This document shows positions 54,097-63,148 of a stretch of DNA of 64,000 nucleotides, piece after piece. The notes beneath the pieces are model-generated. The model saw only the letters and a program-made list of their open reading frames with translations, searched no databases and had not been told where the DNA came from. A program made the position numbers and the translations under genes. How positions within the stretch are numbered: position 1 is the stretch's first letter; each line of letters starts with the position of its first letter. This DNA comes from Flavonifractor sp. AGMB03687 (GTDB lineage: Bacteria > Bacillota > Clostridia > Oscillospirales > Oscillospiraceae): NCBI RefSeq assembly GCF_017811815.1, contig NZ_JADKZI010000003.1, forward strand, positions 467,549 to 531,548, given 5' to 3'.

Positions 54097-56274
54097 TCAG
54101 CGGATCAAGGTATTTTCCGTCCCCACGGACTCCATGGTATGCTCACTGCCGAAGTAGTAGTTCACGATCTCTCCGGCGGCGCTGGCCAGGTTGGCGCCCG
54201 AGGCACCGCCCTCCACCACCATGGAGATGACGATCTCAGGATCGTCGTAGGGGGCGAAGAGGACGAACACGGCGTTGGCGTTTTCATCGGCGGACACCTG
54301 GGCGGAACCGGTCTTGGCGCCCACCTCCACCGCCAGATTGCTCAGGTACTGGTCCACGGTGCTCTCCTCGTCGTTGGCTACCTTCCACATGCCCTCCTTC
54401 ACCGCTTCCACCCAGGCGGGGTTCAGGTCCAGCTGTTCCACCGGCTCAGCCTCATACTCGTACACCGTTTCGGAGTAGTCGCTGGACTTCACCGTCTTGA
54501 GCAGGTGGGTCTCATACCGGTTGCCCCCGTTGATGAGTGTGGCGATGTAGTTGGACAGCTGGAGCATGGTGATCTTGGTGTTGTCCTGACCGATGGCAGC
54601 GGACAGCAGGTTGCCGCCGTACCACTCCTGCCCCAGCATGGCGCTGGTCTCAGGTCCGGCCACGTAGCCCTCCGCCTCGGACAGCTCCAGGCCGGTCTTC
54701 TGGCCCAGGCCGAACATGGCGGCGTACTCGTCGATCTTGTCGATGCCCAGCCGGTGGCCCAGAGTGTAGAAGTAAATGTTACAGGAGTCCCGCAGGGCGT
54801 CGGCCATGTTTTCCCAGCCATGGGTACCCCGGTACTGACGGTAGATCCAGCACTGGGGATGGTAGTCGCCGTAGGGATAGTGCTCCTCCTCAGGCAGCTG
54901 CAGGGAGCCGGTGTCCTCGATCTCCTCGGTGGGGGTCACCAGACCCTCCTGGAGGGCGGCAATGGCCACCAGGGGCTTGAAGGTGGAACCGGGGTAGTAG
55001 ATCTCGCTGGTAGCCCGGTTGGTAAAGGGATTGCGGGTATCGTTGACCACCGCCTGGTAGGCCTCATTGCTGCTGTATACCTCGGACAGGTTGTAGGTGG
55101 GATAGGAGGCCATGGCCAGGATGCCGCCGTCGTTGACGCTCTGCACGATCACGGCACCCTTCTCCTTGGTGTTGGCCAGATTCTCGATGGTGTCGGCCAG
55201 CACCTGCTCCACCTTCTCCTGGAGGCGCAGATCAATGGTGCTCATGACGTTGTAACCCGGCTCGGGCTCCAGGGGTTCGCCGGTCTCGCTGTCCAGCTTC
55301 CAGCTCTCGCTGACCACCTTGCCGCTGGTGGACATCTCCTGGATCAGGGTACCCGACTTGCCCCGCAGATAGTCCTCAAAGGCGGCCTCCATGCCGTCGA
55401 TGCCTACCTTGTCATTCATATTATAGCCTTTGGCCTTATAAGTCTCCCAGTTTGCGCTCTGAATAGAGCCCACCCGGCCCAACAGATGGGCGGCGCTGGT
55501 GGTGTTGTACTGCCGGACAGTGGTGGCCGAGATGTTGACGCCGGTGAGGCTGTGCTCTTTGATGGCGGAGATCACGTCGATATCCACATCCTGGGCGAAA
55601 ATATACTCGGTCTGCTTCACACTCCGGCTGCGGAGGTTGAGCTCATAGAGCACCCCGATGAGGGCCCGGGCGTCGGCGTCGGACACCGACTCGTCAATGA
55701 GGAAGTACTGCCGCAGGCCGTCAATGACCTCCTGGGCGGTCAGCCCCTCCCCCAGGGCCTCTAGGCTGGTGGCCTTCTCCAGATCCTCGGTGCGCCAGCG
55801 GTCGGGCAGAATACTGGCGCCCAGGGGCAGGGCGTCCAGCAGGGCACCCAGATAGGTGAAGGTCACCTTTCCCTTACTGTTGGTGTAGACCAGGGGGGTC
55901 TCGCTGGTATAGGTAAAGGGGGCCTCCTTGGAGATGGGCAGGGTATCCTCCCACTCCAGGCCATTGGCCTGACAGATGTGGATGAGCTCCAGCAGATTGG
56001 CGTTGCGCTCGGCCTCCGCTCCCATGACAGAGGAGTTGAGGGTGATCTCATAGGTGGCCCGGTTGCTCACCATGGAGCGGCCATACCGGTCCACGATCTC
56101 GCCTCGGGCGGCCTCCACCGTCACCGTGTTGGAGATCTTCACCGTGGAGGCAGCCCGGTATTCGTCCCCCTTGACCACCTGCAGGTGGTAGAGGTTGCCG
56201 ATAAAGGCCGCCAGCAGGGCGAAGAGCAGCAGCCCTACAACAATGGTTCGGATGTGAAATTGCTTGCCTTCCAC
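54097..56274 (-). CDS. mrdA: Penicillin-binding protein 2 (elongasome transpeptidase)
   Basis: The 725-residue class B PBP has a short cytoplasmic tail, one membrane helix (about 9-30), a PBP dimer/pedestal domain (about 50-330) and a transpeptidase domain with the three active-site motifs: STFK (Ser430, Lys433), SCN (497-499) and KTG (654-656). It cross-links peptidoglycan during rod elongation with MreC/MreD and RodA. It directly follows a DUF6056 gene, 22 bases away, downstream of mreC-mreD. The mreCD-pbp2 order supports the PBP2 rather than the division-specific assignment. Confidence 0.93.
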   Translation of the reverse strand: MEGKQFHIRTIVVGLLLFALLAAFIGNLYHLQVVKGDEYRAASTVKISNTVTVEAARGEIVDRYGRSMVSNRATYEITLNSSVMGAEAERNANLLELIHICQANGLEWEDTLPISKEAPFTYTSETPLVYTNSKGKVTFTYLGALLDALPLGASILPDRWRTEDLEKATSLEALGEGLTAQEVIDGLRQYFLIDESVSDADARALIGVLYELNLRSRSVKQTEYIFAQDVDIDVISAIKEHSLTGVNISATTVRQYNTTSAAHLLGRVGSIQSANWETYKAKGYNMNDKVGIDGMEAAFEDYLRGKSGTLIQEMSTSGKVVSESWKLDSETGEPLEPEPGYNVMSTIDLRLQEKVEQVLADTIENLANTKEKGAVIVQSVNDGGILAMASYPTYNLSEVYSSNEAYQAVVNDTRNPFTNRATSEIYYPGSTFKPLVAIAALQEGLVTPTEEIEDTGSLQLPEEEHYPYGDYHPQCWIYRQYRGTHGWENMADALRDSCNIYFYTLGHRLGIDKIDEYAAMFGLGQKTGLELSEAEGYVAGPETSAMLGQEWYGGNLLSAAIGQDNTKITMLQLSNYIATLINGGNRYETHLLKTVKSSDYSETVYEYEAEPVEQLDLNPAWVEAVKEGMWKVANDEESTVDQYLSNLAVEVGAKTGSAQVSADENANAVFVLFAPYDDPEIVISMVVEGGASGANLASAAGEIVNYYFGSEHTMESVGTENTLIR

Positions 56275-56296
56275 AGGTTCAGGTCTCCTTCCAGGG

Positions 56297-57766
56297 TCAG
56301 GGGGTGAGTGCTACGGAATGTTTGTGATAGAAATTGGCCAGGGCCTGGTTGAGCCAGACCTCCGGGTCCTCATGGATGTCGCCGTTGTAGATCAGGTCAT
56401 GGAGCTTCCAGGACACGTCCAGGGGCTCCACCCGCACGTCGGTGACGTCGGGGTCCCAGTACTGCTCCAGCCGGGCGGCCTGCTGCTGCCAGTAGTGCTG
56501 TGCTGAGCCGTCGGCCAGCACGTCCATCGCCCGTCCGGCAGTGCTCTCGTCATAGTAGCGGTAATGTACGGTGGTGAACACCAACAGGACCAGCAGCACC
56601 GGCACCGCCGCCCACAGCAGGCGGGGCACCTCCCCCGTCCCGGACAGCCGGGGCAGCACCGCCCGCCGCAGCCAGCCCAGCCAGTACCACAAGTTGGCGG
56701 TCACCAGCCAGAAGAAGGAATAGAACACGATGCTCCGCAGCCGCTCCGGTCCGGCCACCCCCAAAGCGTAAAAATGGGGGGCGTTCTGGGCGGCAAAGAG
56801 CAGGAAGCTGAACACCGTGAACAGCGGGGGCAGGCGGAAGCGAAAGGCGGTCTTCCCGGTGAGACCCCACAGCAGGGGGATCATCAGCAAAAAGCCCAGC
56901 AGCACGGGCCAGCTGAACCACTCCAGCAGGTCGGCCCAGGCCTGCTCAATGGAGCGGAGCACCGCATCCACCGCACCGATGGGGGGCGTGGCCAGGCCCT
57001 GCCGCACCTGGTTGCCGGGGGCAGCCACGCTGACCAGGAAGGCGGCGGCCACCACCGCCGTGGGGATGAGGGCGGGCAGGAACTTTTTCCGGTCCTGCCA
57101 CAGGAACCACAGCAGGAAGAGCCCGGCCAGGAGGGTCCCCAGCAGGGCGGAGACGTAGTTGCTCCCTCCCACCAGCAGGGCGCACAGGGTGCCCGGTATC
57201 ACCGCCCACAGGGTCTGCCGCCGGTTTTGGGCCAGCTTGAGGGCCACCAGCCGCTCCACCATCAGCAGCATGATGCCGTAGGTAAAGGTATAGTAGACCG
57301 CCCCGTTCCACCAGTAAAAGGTGTCCTTGGGGGAGGCCACGAACTGGATGGACAGCACCAGAAGTGGTACCGCCAGAAAGACGGTCTGCCGCCAGCTCCC
57401 GCCCAGGGCCCGGCGGGCCAGGGTATCCGCCAGCTTGAAGGTGCCGCCGCACAGGGAGATCAGCATCACCACCGGGGTGAGCCAGTAGAGGTACTCCGAA
57501 AAGGTCAGGGGGGTCAGGGTCATCATGCCGATGGCGGTGAAGGTGCCCTGCCAGCCCTTGTAGTAGCTCCACACGGCGTGCCAGGTGCCGCTCAGCAGGC
57601 ACTCCCCGTCCAGCATGGCCTCATGGGGAAGCAGCGCATAGCTGTAGTCGTCGGCGGAGGGCCAGTTGTACCGCGCCAGCATCAGAAAGGGGATCAGGCT
57701 GACGGCCAGCAGGGCCAGCAGCAGCCAGGGTCCGTATTTTTTCCACACACGTACACTTTGTTCCAT
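56297..57766 (-). CDS. DUF6056-type polytopic membrane protein
   Basis: The 489-residue protein has about ten membrane helices and the DUF6056 features near the start: a first helix, then RYNWPSADDYSYALLPHEA (acidic DD in the first outer loop) and SYYKGWQGTFTAIGM. It also has the FYWWNGAVYYTFTYG segment. These resemble GT-C glycosyltransferases, which use lipid-linked sugars and an acidic first loop. A role in attaching sugars to a wall or membrane polymer is therefore plausible; it is inference. It sits between mreD (22 bases) and PBP2 (22 bases), a position normally empty, so it is expressed with the elongation machinery. Confidence 0.82.
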   Translation of the reverse strand: MEQSVRVWKKYGPWLLLALLAVSLIPFLMLARYNWPSADDYSYALLPHEAMLDGECLLSGTWHAVWSYYKGWQGTFTAIGMMTLTPLTFSEYLYWLTPVVMLISLCGGTFKLADTLARRALGGSWRQTVFLAVPLLVLSIQFVASPKDTFYWWNGAVYYTFTYGIMLLMVERLVALKLAQNRRQTLWAVIPGTLCALLVGGSNYVSALLGTLLAGLFLLWFLWQDRKKFLPALIPTAVVAAAFLVSVAAPGNQVRQGLATPPIGAVDAVLRSIEQAWADLLEWFSWPVLLGFLLMIPLLWGLTGKTAFRFRLPPLFTVFSFLLFAAQNAPHFYALGVAGPERLRSIVFYSFFWLVTANLWYWLGWLRRAVLPRLSGTGEVPRLLWAAVPVLLVLLVFTTVHYRYYDESTAGRAMDVLADGSAQHYWQQQAARLEQYWDPDVTDVRVEPLDVSWKLHDLIYNGDIHEDPEVWLNQALANFYHKHSVALTP

Positions 57767-57788
57767 TACTCTCTCTTACTCTCTTTTC

Positions 57789-58301
57789 CTACAAAACCGT
57801 CTTTTTTGGTACCCGGCGGAACACCCACAGGAAGAGGGCGTACACCGGGAAGACGAATACCATGGACCAGGCGATCTCCCGCCCGGCCAGGCTGAGCAAA
57901 GCGGGCAGGGCCGCCTTGCCGCCGATGAGCCACACCAGCACCCGGGCCCCGTCGATGAAGAGCAGGGCCAGCAGGGAGCACAGCAGGCAGCCCAGCAGAT
58001 TCTGCCGCAGCACATACTGGGCCAGGGCTCCGGCGCCCACGCCCAGCAGGCACAGGCCCACCGTCATGGCGCCGTCGGGGTTGAAGTACACCGCGTCGCA
58101 CAGAATGCCCACACCCAGGCCGAAGCCCGCCCCGGCCACGGTGCCCTCCAGCACCGCCACGGCCACGGCGGCCAGGGGCAGCAGCATGGGTGTCACGCCG
58201 AACAGGGGGTAGCGGTTGAGCAGGTAGACCTCACAGAACCACACCGGCAGCAGCGCCAGGGCGTACACGCCCCACTTGATCAAAAAATCCCGTCTCGTCA
58301 C
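57789..58301 (-). CDS. mreD: Rod shape-determining membrane protein MreD
   Basis: The 170-residue protein has five membrane helices and the MreD pattern (NRYPLFGVTPMLLPLAAVAVA, GVGILCDAVYFNPDG). It works in the elongasome with MreC, RodA and PBP2. It follows mreC by 46 bases. Confidence 0.9.
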   Translation of the reverse strand: MTRRDFLIKWGVYALALLPVWFCEVYLLNRYPLFGVTPMLLPLAAVAVAVLEGTVAGAGFGLGVGILCDAVYFNPDGAMTVGLCLLGVGAGALAQYVLRQNLLGCLLCSLLALLFIDGARVLVWLIGGKAALPALLSLAGREIAWSMVFVFPVYALFLWVFRRVPKKTVL

Positions 58302-58347
58302 AGGATGGGTTCCTCCTTCGGAAGACAGGCCGGCAGGCGCCCGGCCC

Positions 58348-59190
58348 TTACTCGACTATGGTGAAGTCCTTGATGACAAAGACCTGCTGCAGGTTGTCCA
58401 GGTCGGTCTCCGGCACGATGACCGCGTAGTCGGTCATACCGGAGGCATCGGTGCGGACCTCCTCCACGTGGCCTGCCACCAGACCGGAGGGATACACGCC
58501 GCCCCGACCCGAGGTGGTCACCAGGTCGCCGGACATGAGCTGGCTGTTTTCCGGCAGGTAGGTCAGCTTCAGCTTGCCCTCCTCCATCAGGGCCAGGTCG
58601 CCCTCCAGAATGGCGGCGCCGCCGGTGCGCACCAGCTGGCCGCCCAGCTCCATGTTGGCGTCGATGAGAGTACGCACGGTACACCAGTTCTCCCCTACCT
58701 CGGCCACCACGCCCACCAGGTTCCAGTACTCGTCCACCACGCAGTTGTCCACCGCGATGCCCTGGTTGGTGCCCTTGCTGAGGGTGAGGGTGGACTCCCA
58801 GTTGGAGGTGGAGCGGGCGGTGACCATGGCGGCCTCTTTGGTAAACTGCTTATCCTTGGGGGTGAGCTCCAGCAGGTTGTACAGCCGCTGGTTCTCCTGA
58901 ATGGCGGCCTCATACTCCCGCTCCTTGGCCTTGAGCTCGGCGTTCTCCTGCTTCAGGGCCTCCAGCTCTTCCTTCATCTGCTCCTGCTCAAAGGCGTCGG
59001 AATAGCGCTCCTCCGCCCAGTTGGTGACGGCACTGATGCCGTTGCGCACGGGGGTGGTGACGATGCCCACCAGATTGGCCAGCGGGTTGGCCTTGCCCCC
59101 CAGCAGCATGGAGACCACCGCCGTCACCAGAGCCAGCAGGATGGCGGCAATGAGGATCAGGATTCCATTGTGCCGGAAAAAGTCTTTCAC
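58348..59190 (-). CDS. mreC: Rod shape-determining protein MreC
   Basis: The 280-residue protein has an N-terminal membrane helix (about 9-28), a coiled coil (about 55-95, EQEQMKEELEALKQENAEL) and the MreC beta-barrel core (VSTSGRGGVYPSGL-like segment LVTTSGRGGVYPSGLVAGH). I use GTG at 59190: a longer frame to 59256 would overlap maf by 44 bases and adds a non-family Trp-rich head. No mreB lies nearby, so the actin-like partner must be encoded elsewhere. Confidence 0.9.
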   Translation of the reverse strand: MKDFFRHNGILILIAAILLALVTAVVSMLLGGKANPLANLVGIVTTPVRNGISAVTNWAEERYSDAFEQEQMKEELEALKQENAELKAKEREYEAAIQENQRLYNLLELTPKDKQFTKEAAMVTARSTSNWESTLTLSKGTNQGIAVDNCVVDEYWNLVGVVAEVGENWCTVRTLIDANMELGGQLVRTGGAAILEGDLALMEEGKLKLTYLPENSQLMSGDLVTTSGRGGVYPSGLVAGHVEEVRTDASGMTDYAVIVPETDLDNLQQVFVIKDFTIVE

Positions 59191-59212
59191 GCCTGTGTCC
59201 AGCCTCTCTTTC

Positions 59213-59803
59213 TTACGCTTCGGCGGCCAGGGCCATGCAGTCCATGCCCAGCTCACTCAGGATCCGCCCCAGACGGCACACCGGCAGACCCATCACATTA
59301 TAGTAGTCTCCGGAAATGCCCTCGATGAACAGGGCGCCGTAGCCCTGAATGCCGTAGGCGCCCGCCTTGTCCATGGGCTCCCCGGTGGCGATATAGTGCT
59401 CGATCTCCTCGGCCGCCAGGGTACGGAAGGTGACCGCCGTCTCCTCCCACACGCTGTAGCACTGCTCCCCGTGGAGCACGGTGAGGCCGGTGTACACCTG
59501 GTGGCGGCAGCCCGACAGGATGGAGAGCATCCGGAAGGCCTCCTCTTTGTCGGCGGGCTTGCCCAGCACCGCCCCGTCCAGGGCCACCACCGTATCGGCG
59601 GCAATGACTACCGCGTCGGGGCCCACCTGGGCGGCTACTGCCCGGGCCTTCTCCTCCGAGATCTGCCGCACCAGCTCCGCCGGGGGCAGGTCCCGGTCCA
59701 TATGCTCGTCAATGTCGGGGGTGATGATGCGGAAATCCCGCACCCCCATCTGCTCCAGCAGCTCCCGTCTCCGGGGGCTTTTGGAGGCCAGAATGATATC
59801 CAT
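59213..59803 (-). CDS. maf: Maf-family nucleoside triphosphate pyrophosphatase
   Basis: The 196-residue protein has ILASKSPRRRELLEQMG, the conserved Maf opening, then AADTVVALDGAVLGKPADKEEA and YGIQGYGALFIEGISGDYYNVMGLP. Maf enzymes hydrolyse dTTP/UTP or modified pyrimidine nucleotides and affect septum formation. The maf-mreC-mreD order is common in Firmicutes. The start at 59803 follows GGAAAGG. Confidence 0.94.
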   Translation of the reverse strand: MDIILASKSPRRRELLEQMGVRDFRIITPDIDEHMDRDLPPAELVRQISEEKARAVAAQVGPDAVVIAADTVVALDGAVLGKPADKEEAFRMLSILSGCRHQVYTGLTVLHGEQCYSVWEETAVTFRTLAAEEIEHYIATGEPMDKAGAYGIQGYGALFIEGISGDYYNVMGLPVCRLGRILSELGMDCMALAAEA

Positions 59804-59823
59804 GTGAATTTCGTTCCTTTCCA

Positions 59824-60273
59824 TTATTGCCCGGTGGACCCGAATCCGCCGGTCCCCCGCTCGGTGTCGTCCAGCTCCTCCACCCACTCCAGCTGGGGCA
59901 GGACCACGGGGGTCACCACCAGCTGGGCGATGCGGTCGCCGGGGTGGATGGTGTAGGGCTTGTCGGACAGATTGGTGAGCCCCACCTGGATCTCCCCTCG
60001 GTAGTCGCTGTCAATGACACCCACGCCGTTGGACAGGGCAATGCCGTGCTTGATGCCCAGCCCCGACCGGGCGTACACCAGGGCCACATACTCCGGCCCC
60101 GGCAGGGCGATGGCGATGCCGGTGGGGATGCGCACCAGCTGCCGGGGAGAAAGGATAATATCCTCCTCGATGCAGGCGGACAGATCCATACCGGCGGAGC
60201 CGGTGGTGGCCCGCTGGGGCCAGGGCAGCTCCCGACCGATCTTGGGGGATACCGCTTTGAGTTTCAGCTTCAT
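59824..60273 (-). CDS. dut: dUTP diphosphatase
   Basis: The 149-residue trimeric dUTPase has motifs AGMDLSA, ARSGLGIKHGIAL, NGVGVIDSDYRGEI, GDRIAQLVV and the C-terminal RGTGGFGSTG arm, all five in order. It converts dUTP to dUMP, keeping uracil out of DNA. It lies 20 bases before maf and 6 bases after the U32 gene. Confidence 0.96.
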   Translation of the reverse strand: MKLKLKAVSPKIGRELPWPQRATTGSAGMDLSACIEEDIILSPRQLVRIPTGIAIALPGPEYVALVYARSGLGIKHGIALSNGVGVIDSDYRGEIQVGLTNLSDKPYTIHPGDRIAQLVVTPVVLPQLEWVEELDDTERGTGGFGSTGQ

Positions 60274-60279
60274 CTATGG

Positions 60280-62364
60280 TTACTCCACATCTCGATAGTA
60301 AAGACCCCGGGTGTACTCGTTGGGGCTCCAGTTTCCCTGCTCCAGATAGCGCTGGGCCACCTGGACACACTCCTTGGGCGTTTCGGTGGTGAACATGAGC
60401 CGCTGGGCCCACAGGCCGATGCGGCGGTAGTCGGCCGCCTTGTCCGCCAGGAAGAGCTTTTGGGAATTGAGCAGCTCGTTACGGCAGCCGGGGGCCTTCA
60501 CCACCGGGAACTTGGCGCCCTTCCGGTCAGTCAGAATGTTGGTACCCTGGCAGCCTTGTTTGCAGCCGCCGGTGCGGTTTTGAATGATGCAGTTCTCCAT
60601 AATCATCAGGGGCAGACGGCCGTAGGTGATGAGCTCGGTGTCCAGGCTCTTGGAGATATCCCGGATCTGGGGGAACTTCAGCTCAAAGGACAGGGTGAGG
60701 GAGGAGAAGCCCAGCCGCTTATATTCTTTCACGGCCTGGGTATTATAGACCTCCATTCCGAAATCGCCCCGCAGGGTGAAGCCCAGATCTTTGACCACCT
60801 GGATCATACCCAGGTTGCCCACCAGGGCGTCGGTGACTCCCAGGGCCTTCACCTTCTTCAGGTTCTCCACCATCTGGGGGAACTCCCGGTCCCAGGCGAT
60901 GCGGGGCAGGATGACGCCGATGGCGGTGCCCGCCGGGGCGTTGGCCTTCTCCGGGTGGGCGGCCAGCTCCTCCAGGGGGATATAGACCATGGCAGGACCC
61001 AGGTCCAGCAATTCCTTGGTAACCTGCTCCGCCGTCCGCACCGAGATGGTGAGGGCAGGAGCCTCCCGCCGGTTCTCATACCGGGCGCCGGGGTGGTACT
61101 CGCCGGTGCGCCGCTGGGGCAGCTGCTCCCGCTGGCGGGTCAGCTCGTCCAGGGCATCCCGCCGCAGAGCGTTAAGGGTGGACAGAGGCAGGGACAGGCC
61201 GTCCTCCACCAGCACCCGCATCCGGTCCGCCCGGTAGGGGGTGCCGCCGGTGCGGGCCAGCTGCTTCTCCACCGCGTCGGTGGTGAGAGGACGGGTACGG
61301 GCCTCCTCAGGCACCGGTCCCTCCACCGTGGCCACCCGGCCGTCCGGATCCTGCACGCCCACATGGGCGGGCTCGCCGGGGCGCAGCATGGCATAGAAGG
61401 TCACAGGCACCCGCTGGGCCTCCCCGCTCTGGTAGGTGTTGCGGGCCATGGCAAAGAGTTCCTTGGGCTCTTTGGTCTCCTCCCGCACGCCGAACATATG
61501 GCTTCCCTGCTGGTCCAGGTAGTAGCCCTGAGTGAAGCCCTGGCGGGAGAAGGCGGCCTGGAGCTGGTTGACCTCCTCGGCAGTGGGCTCCCGGTCCTCA
61601 TGGATGGCCCGGGAGAAGATGCCGGTGACCACCGCCACATACTCGGGCCGCTTCATCCGGCCCTCCAGCTTGACGCACTTCACCCCCATCTTCCGCAGAT
61701 CCCGCAGGTAGCCCGCCAGAGACAGGTCCTTCAGGGACAGGGGGTAGGAGTCCGCCTTGCCCTCCCAGCCGTACTTCAGCCGGCAGGGCTGGGCGCACAG
61801 GCCCCGGTTACCGGAGCGGCCTCCGATGACGGAGGACAGGAAGCACTGGCCGGAGTAGCACATGCACAGGGCTCCGTGGGCGAATACCTCGATCTCGATG
61901 GGGGAATTCTGGCAGATGTATTCGATCTGGTCCCGGGACAGCTCCCGGGAGAGCACCGCACGGGTCATGCCCAGGTCGGCCACCATCTTGACGCCGTCCA
62001 GGTTGTGGACGGTCATCTGGGTGGAGGCGTGGACGGGCAGGTCGGGGGCCACCTGGCGCACCATCCGCAGCACGCCCATGTCCTGCACCAGCACCGCGTC
62101 GGCCCCCAGGCTGCTGGCCTCGGCGGCGAACTCCGCCGCCTGGGGCAGCTCCCGGTCGGTGAGCAGGGTATTTAAGGTCAGATACACCTTGGCACCCCGC
62201 ACATGGCAATAAGAAACCGCCGCCGCAAATTCCTCCCGGGAGAAATTCTTCGCGTTGCGGCGGGCATTAAAATCTCCGTATCCCAAATAGACGGCGTCCG
62301 CGCCGTTCTGTACAGCCGCCGCCACGGCCTCCATGGACCCGGCGGGGGCGAGCAGTTCCAACAT
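60280..62364 (-). CDS. U32-family protein, probable 23S rRNA C2501 hydroxylation factor (RlhA-like)
   Basis: The 694-residue protein has the U32 N-terminal barrel (MLELLAPAGSMEAVAAAVQNGADAVYLG) and the signature EVFAHGALCMCYSGQCFLSS, with four conserved Cys (also GLCAQPCRLKYG) likely holding an Fe-S cluster. A DUF3656-like collagenase-type region follows. The long two-part architecture is that of RlhA (YdcP), needed for 23S rRNA C2501 hydroxylation, although the older label is collagenase-like protease. A further U32-like C-terminal half contains CKQGCQGTN. The start follows GGGAGGG. It lies between zapA and dut in the operon. Confidence 0.88.
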   Translation of the reverse strand: MLELLAPAGSMEAVAAAVQNGADAVYLGYGDFNARRNAKNFSREEFAAAVSYCHVRGAKVYLTLNTLLTDRELPQAAEFAAEASSLGADAVLVQDMGVLRMVRQVAPDLPVHASTQMTVHNLDGVKMVADLGMTRAVLSRELSRDQIEYICQNSPIEIEVFAHGALCMCYSGQCFLSSVIGGRSGNRGLCAQPCRLKYGWEGKADSYPLSLKDLSLAGYLRDLRKMGVKCVKLEGRMKRPEYVAVVTGIFSRAIHEDREPTAEEVNQLQAAFSRQGFTQGYYLDQQGSHMFGVREETKEPKELFAMARNTYQSGEAQRVPVTFYAMLRPGEPAHVGVQDPDGRVATVEGPVPEEARTRPLTTDAVEKQLARTGGTPYRADRMRVLVEDGLSLPLSTLNALRRDALDELTRQREQLPQRRTGEYHPGARYENRREAPALTISVRTAEQVTKELLDLGPAMVYIPLEELAAHPEKANAPAGTAIGVILPRIAWDREFPQMVENLKKVKALGVTDALVGNLGMIQVVKDLGFTLRGDFGMEVYNTQAVKEYKRLGFSSLTLSFELKFPQIRDISKSLDTELITYGRLPLMIMENCIIQNRTGGCKQGCQGTNILTDRKGAKFPVVKAPGCRNELLNSQKLFLADKAADYRRIGLWAQRLMFTTETPKECVQVAQRYLEQGNWSPNEYTRGLYYRDVE

Positions 62365-62408
62365 ACGATCCCTCCCGGAGCCGGGGGGCATAGCGCCCCC
62401 CCGTTTCC

Positions 62409-62723
62409 TTACTTCTTGTTTTGCAGCTTGAAGATCTCCCGTTTGGCTTCGGACAGCTCCAGCTTCATTTTGGTGGCTTCCTCCAGGTATTCCTTCAGCT
62501 GGCGGCGCAGATTCTCCGCCGCCTCCACCTCTTTAAAATATTCGTCGGCAATGTTCACCGCCGCCAGGACGGCACCGTCCACCAGAGAGACGCGGGCGCC
62601 CTCCATGACCTCCCGCACCTTTTCGTCCACGTGGGCTGCCACCTTCTCGGTATAGCCGGCGTCCTCGGTGCCAACCAGGGTGTACTCCTGCCCGGCGATG
62701 GTAACGGCGACGCGGTTTTTCAT
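62409..62723 (-). CDS. zapA: Cell division protein ZapA
   Basis: The 104-residue protein has the ZapA beta hairpin (KNRVAVTIAGQEYTLVG) followed by a long coiled-coil helix (about 55-104, EYFKEVEAAENLRRQLKEYL). It cross-links FtsZ filaments. First gene of the envelope operon; a TATAAT (minus strand, 62761-62756) and GGAGGGG precede it. Confidence 0.92.
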   Translation of the reverse strand: MKNRVAVTIAGQEYTLVGTEDAGYTEKVAAHVDEKVREVMEGARVSLVDGAVLAAVNIADEYFKEVEAAENLRRQLKEYLEEATKMKLELSEAKREIFKLQNKK

Positions 62724-62815
62724 GCAAACCCCTCCTGACCATAGTAATTTATAGTATTATACCATATCCAGTCCCGGAAGAAAAACAAATTCTTCGTTAA
62801 TTTTCGCGGGCACGC

Positions 62816-62860
62816 AAAAGGCCCGTGGGCGGAATCAAGCGTTCCGCCCACGGGCCTTTT
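62816..62860. terminator. Strong hairpin upstream of zapA
   Basis: Perfect 19-base arms AAAAGGCCCGTGGGCGGAA / TTCCGCCCACGGGCCTTTT with a seven-base loop. On the minus strand it ends transcription from the 63-64 kb genes before the zapA promoter. Confidence 0.85.
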
Positions 62861-62861
62861 C

Positions 62862-63096
62862 TTCAGCAGCTTTTCCGGACTCCGCCCGTCGGCTGCCCTT
62901 CTTTTTCTGGACAAGGTGTTGCTCATTCCCTCGGGCAGCAGAGGTTCCCAGAGGGCCAAAAGGGCGTTCAATTCTTCCCGGTAGCCGCGAATGGTGTGCC
63001 GCTGGGCCCCATTTCCAGCCTGTCCCCGTCTGCGGTATACAGCCGCAAATAATTGGTGGACCCACCGACGGGGGCCGGAAACAGGTCCAAGCTCAT
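62862..63096 (-). pseudogene. Decayed small ORF between the AT-rich gene and zapA
   Basis: In the 425-base gap, one frame from the ATG at 63096 reads sensibly (NYLRLYTADGDRLEMGPS) but stops at 62968. From about 62995 a neighbouring frame continues with protein-like sequence (HTIRGYREELNALLALWEPL, LPEGMSNTLSRKRRAADG) and runs to the terminator hairpin without a clear end. Joining the two by a one-base shift gives a single protein of about 75-80 residues. No good ribosome site is seen. I do not recognise the family; this may be a remnant, or chance open frames in GC-rich DNA. Confidence 0.35.
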
Positions 63097-63148
63097 GAGG
63101 AAATTGGCAGATACTGAAAGGATTATTTTTGAGGTTTAGAAGGATATA

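Noticed and set aside
59827-62175. Long plus-strand frame opposite dut and the U32 gene
   Set aside because: Antisense shadow covering two certain genes.
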